A program made the position numbers and the translations under genes. 32,681 bases of DNA from Arthrobacter sp. B2a2-09 (lineage in GTDB: Bacteria > Actinomycetota > Actinomycetes > Actinomycetales > Micrococcaceae), in NCBI RefSeq assembly GCF_027587375.1, contig NZ_JAMXIC010000037.1, forward strand, positions 1 to 32,681, given 5' to 3'. Below, in pieces: positions 30,682 through 32,681 of the stretch; positions within the stretch are counted from its first letter, which is position 1; every line of letters begins with the position of its first letter. The notes below the pieces were generated by a model, which saw only the letters and a list, made by a program, of their open reading frames with translations, was not told the origin of the DNA and did no database searches.

Positions 30682-30758
30682 AAGTGAGCGAGCGTTTGGG
30701 AAAAAGGCGCCATAAGTGAGCGAGCGTTTGGGAAAAAGGCGCCATAAGTGAGCGAGCG
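30682..30758. repeat. Inverted 32-bp units near the ctaB stop
   Basis: AAGTGAGCGAGCG begins at 30682, 30714 and 30746, 32 bases apart. The first two full units are identical (AAGTGAGCGAGCGTTTGGG then AAAAAGGCGCCAT); the third stops after the core. Orientation is opposite to the array beside ctaA, and GGCGCC corresponds to GCGCCC there. Confidence 0.9.
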
Positions 30759-30798
30759 TCCTACGGCGACCGGAACGTCGTCAGCGTCGTCAGGGGCG

Positions 30799-31761
30799 TC
30801 AGCCGCCCATGATCGGGGAGCCGATGAACGGGTCCACCGCGAGGGCAATGAAGAGAAGCGTCAGGTAGCTGATTGAGCCGTGGAAGACCTTCATGGCTCC
30901 CTTGTTCGAGACGTCGCCGCCCTGCGCCCGGTTGTAGAGGGCGTGGGATTCATACAGGAACCAGGCGCCCGCAAGGACGGCGGCGATGGTGTACACCCAA
31001 CCCGCGCGGCCAACCGGCACCAAAAGCAGCGAGCACACAACCATGGCCCATGCGTACAGGACCACCTGGACGGAAACCACCTTGGCGCCGGCGATGGCAC
31101 CCAGCATCGGGACGTTGGCGTTGCGGTAGTCCTCGCCGTACCGCATGGACAGCGGCCAGTAGTGCGGAGGAGTCCACAGGAAGATCACCATGAAGAGCAC
31201 GACGGCGGGCCACTCAACGGTGTTTGTCACCGCTGCCCAGGCAATCAGCACGGGGAAACAGCCGGCCGCACCGCCCCACACGATGTTCTGTGCCGTGCGG
31301 CGCTTGAGGATCATCGTGTAGATGACAACGTAGAAAACAATCGCACCGAGGCCGAGCCAAGCCGAAAGCGGGTTGGCCCCGAACCACAGGATGACGATGG
31401 AGGCGGCTCCAAGGATCCAAGCGAAGACAAGTGCTTCGCGGGGGGTGACTTCGCCCGTCACGAGGGGCCGCTTTTCGGTGCGGTGCATCAACTTGTCGAT
31501 GTCGCGGTCGATGTAACAGTTGAAGACCCCCGCGCTGCCGGCGGCGAAGGCGCCGCCCACCAACGTAGCCAGAATCAACCCGATGGAGGGAAAGCCCCGC
31601 TGCGCGTAGATCATGGTGGGCAAGGTGCTGACCAGCAGCAACTCGATTACGCGGGGTTTGGTCAGTGCCAGATACGCCTTGAACTTACGGGACATTCCGC
31701 TCTTCCCCACAGCCGGGGAAGCGTTGAGGGGCGTATCTGTTGTGCTCACGTTGGCAGTCAC
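30799..31761 (-). CDS. ctaB: Heme O synthase (protoheme IX farnesyltransferase)
   Basis: A 320-residue UbiA-superfamily membrane prenyltransferase that adds a farnesyl group to heme B, giving heme O, the substrate of CtaA. The prenyl-diphosphate motifs are NCYIDRDIDKLMHRTEKRPL (N-x3-D-x3-D) and YTMILKRRTAQNIVWGG; WTPPHYWPLSMRYGEDYRNA is the usual second conserved loop. About nine helices are seen. I use the GTG at 31759-31761; a GTG at 31747-31749 would begin at VSTTDTPLN and is nearly as good. Neither has a strong ribosome site. It diverges from tkt, as ctaB and tkt do in mycobacteria. Confidence 0.93.
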   Translation of the reverse strand: MTANVSTTDTPLNASPAVGKSGMSRKFKAYLALTKPRVIELLLVSTLPTMIYAQRGFPSIGLILATLVGGAFAAGSAGVFNCYIDRDIDKLMHRTEKRPLVTGEVTPREALVFAWILGAASIVILWFGANPLSAWLGLGAIVFYVVIYTMILKRRTAQNIVWGGAAGCFPVLIAWAAVTNTVEWPAVVLFMVIFLWTPPHYWPLSMRYGEDYRNANVPMLGAIAGAKVVSVQVVLYAWAMVVCSLLLVPVGRAGWVYTIAAVLAGAWFLYESHALYNRAQGGDVSNKGAMKVFHGSISYLTLLFIALAVDPFIGSPIMGG

Positions 31762-32259
31762 TCTGTTCTTTGCTCTGGTGTTCTCGCAGCGGCGGCGCCT
31801 GTCCATCCCGACACCTCGAAATCCGGGGCACGGGGTGAAGCGTGCATTCGATCCATGCAAGCAATCCGAGCTTTGGATCAATGCATTCAATCAATGGCGC
31901 ACTCGCCGCTGGTGGCCTCCAGATATCATACCGTGGCCCGTCCGACGCCACGGCACCCGGAACTTTCCCTTGTTTCCGAAAGTTCACCGGCACTTTGACG
32001 TCGCGGTGATTCATAAAACGGAATTTGCGTCCATTTTTTGAGATTCCCACCATTTGGGGCCGCGAACCGGGCTAAGCTGTCTGCAGATCAGCTCACGCAG
32101 GTTTCCGAGAAAGCGTATTCTCAGATTTGCATGTCTGGATGATAGATCAACGTTTCAATGGTGAACGGCTGGTAGACACTTCGCAGCGGGCGCCATCCTG
32201 TGCCCGAGGCTTGCCATGTGCCGTCACCAGTCGTCAGCACAGAGAGGGGCTCGGTTTAC
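31762..32259. other. Divergent intergenic region between ctaB and tkt
   Basis: About 500 bases without a gene I can support. It holds a motif cluster at 31843-31896, a short dyad GAGAA-agcgta-TTCTC at 32108-32123, and the palindrome TCTGCAGA at 32080-32087. A TAAGCT box at 32073-32078 could serve tkt. The open frames crossing it show no family features and run antisense or out of phase with the flanking genes. The long tkt leader may hold regulation I cannot resolve. Confidence 0.5.
31843..31896. promoter_or_regulatory. Repeated GATCmATGCA/TGCATTC motifs upstream of ctaB
   Basis: TGCATTCGATCCATG (31843-31857) and TGCATTCAATCAATG (31882-31896) share 13 of 15 bases, 39 bases apart. GATCCATGCA (31850) and GATCAATGCA (31876) overlap them. 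They lie about 80-135 bases upstream of the ctaB start and are AT-rich for this genome. They look like repeated operator sites; the regulator is unknown. Confidence 0.4.
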
Positions 32260-32681
32260 GTGCCACATTTGGAAGAGCAAGAACTGACTTGGACCAGCCT
32301 GGACCAGCGCGCCGTGGACACCGTCCGCGTTTTGGCCGCTGACGCCGTCGAGAAGGTCGGCAACGGTCACCCCGGCACGGCCATGAGCCTTGCACCGGCC
32401 GCCTACCTGCTGTTCCAGAAGCTGATGCGCCACGACCCGAAGCACCCGGACTGGATCGGCCGCGACCGTTTCATCCTGTCCCCCGGGCACACATCGCTCA
32501 CCCTGTACATCCAGTTGTTCCTTTCCGGCTACGGCCTGGAACTGAAGGACCTCGAAGCCCTGCGCACCTGGGGATCGCTGACCCCGGGCCACCCTGAATA
32601 CAAACACACCGCCGGCGTCGAGATCACCACCGGCCCGCTGGGCCAGGGCCTGGCCTCCTCGGTGGGCTTCGCCTACTCCCA
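32260..32681 (+). CDS. tkt: Transketolase (N-terminal part)
   Basis: The first 140 codons of a transketolase cut by the right edge. The enzyme moves two-carbon units between sugar phosphates in the pentose phosphate pathway, using thiamine diphosphate. Conserved N-terminal features are VEKVGNGHPGTAMSLAPA, RDRFILSPGHTSLTLY and ITTGPLGQGLASSVG. The start is the GTG at 32260 (VPHLEEQELTW), the usual N terminus in this group, with GAGGGG about ten bases upstream. It matches Rv1449c tkt next to ctaB. Confidence 0.95.
   Translation, partial: MPHLEEQELTWTSLDQRAVDTVRVLAADAVEKVGNGHPGTAMSLAPAAYLLFQKLMRHDPKHPDWIGRDRFILSPGHTSLTLYIQLFLSGYGLELKDLEALRTWGSLTPGHPEYKHTAGVEITTGPLGQGLASSVGFAYS

Noticed and set aside
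30197..30758. CRISPR array
   Set aside because: The 32-bp units are joined directly with no unique spacers, they occur in both orientations, and no cas gene is in the window.
31685..32053. 122-residue minus-strand open frame upstream of ctaB
   Set aside because: It overlaps the ctaB start in another frame, looks random in composition and lies over the divergent promoter region.

Overview
This window looks like a chromosomal segment from a high-GC Gram-positive bacterium of the Micrococcaceae (Arthrobacter, Paenarthrobacter or Pseudarthrobacter type). The reasons are the high GC content, many GTG and TTG starts, apparently leaderless genes, and a tkt-ctaB / ctaA-ABC-ABC / sufR-suf order matching the one known from Mycobacterium tuberculosis (Rv1449c to Rv1466). 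The genus is an inference. No phage, insertion sequence, tRNA, rRNA or CRISPR was seen, so this is mostly core genome.

Left part (1-16.3 kb): a truncated circularly permuted ATP-grasp gene diverges from a yeiH-pepN pair. Two small lipoprotein genes follow, then a lipoate-protein ligase homologue with its accessory domain at the N terminus, and rpmE of type B (L31) with a structured leader. Next comes a minus-strand trio (ABC ATPase, TauE/SafE permease, SpoU-type RNA methyltransferase) divergent from serB. serB converges, across a 22-bp perfect hairpin, on a FabG plus Y-x6-K SDR pair. Reading away from fabG are DUF3099, a small Cys/His protein, SURF1, a YbaK deacylase and an SRPBCC protein, meeting an ABC-F ATPase tail to tail.

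Middle part (16.3-22.1 kb): a four-helix membrane protein is followed by the biotin ECF transporter bioY-bioM-bioN. A thiolase and an acyl-CoA-synthetase-like enzyme lie tail to tail with it. Together they recall the BirA-regulated yhfU-yhfT-yhfS genes of Bacillus subtilis. The thiolase has serine where the second catalytic cysteine is expected.

Right part (22.1-32.7 kb): the SUF Fe-S assembly operon reads leftward as sufR-sufB-sufD-Rieske ferredoxin-sufC-DUF59, without a cysteine desulfurase or SufU. Divergent from sufR are an ABC exporter pair and heme A synthase ctaA. ctaA faces ctaB (heme O synthase) across about 620 bp that hold a 32-bp-periodic repeat array in two orientations plus a hairpin terminator. 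ctaB diverges from tkt, which is cut by the right edge. SURF1, CtaA and CtaB all serve aa3-type cytochrome oxidase, and SUF supplies Fe-S clusters, so respiratory cofactor assembly is the main theme.

Most worth a second look are the phased 32-bp repeats, the biotin-linked ligase/thiolase pair with its altered active site, the candidate enoyl-reductase beside FabG, the domain-swapped lipoate ligase and the L31 leader.
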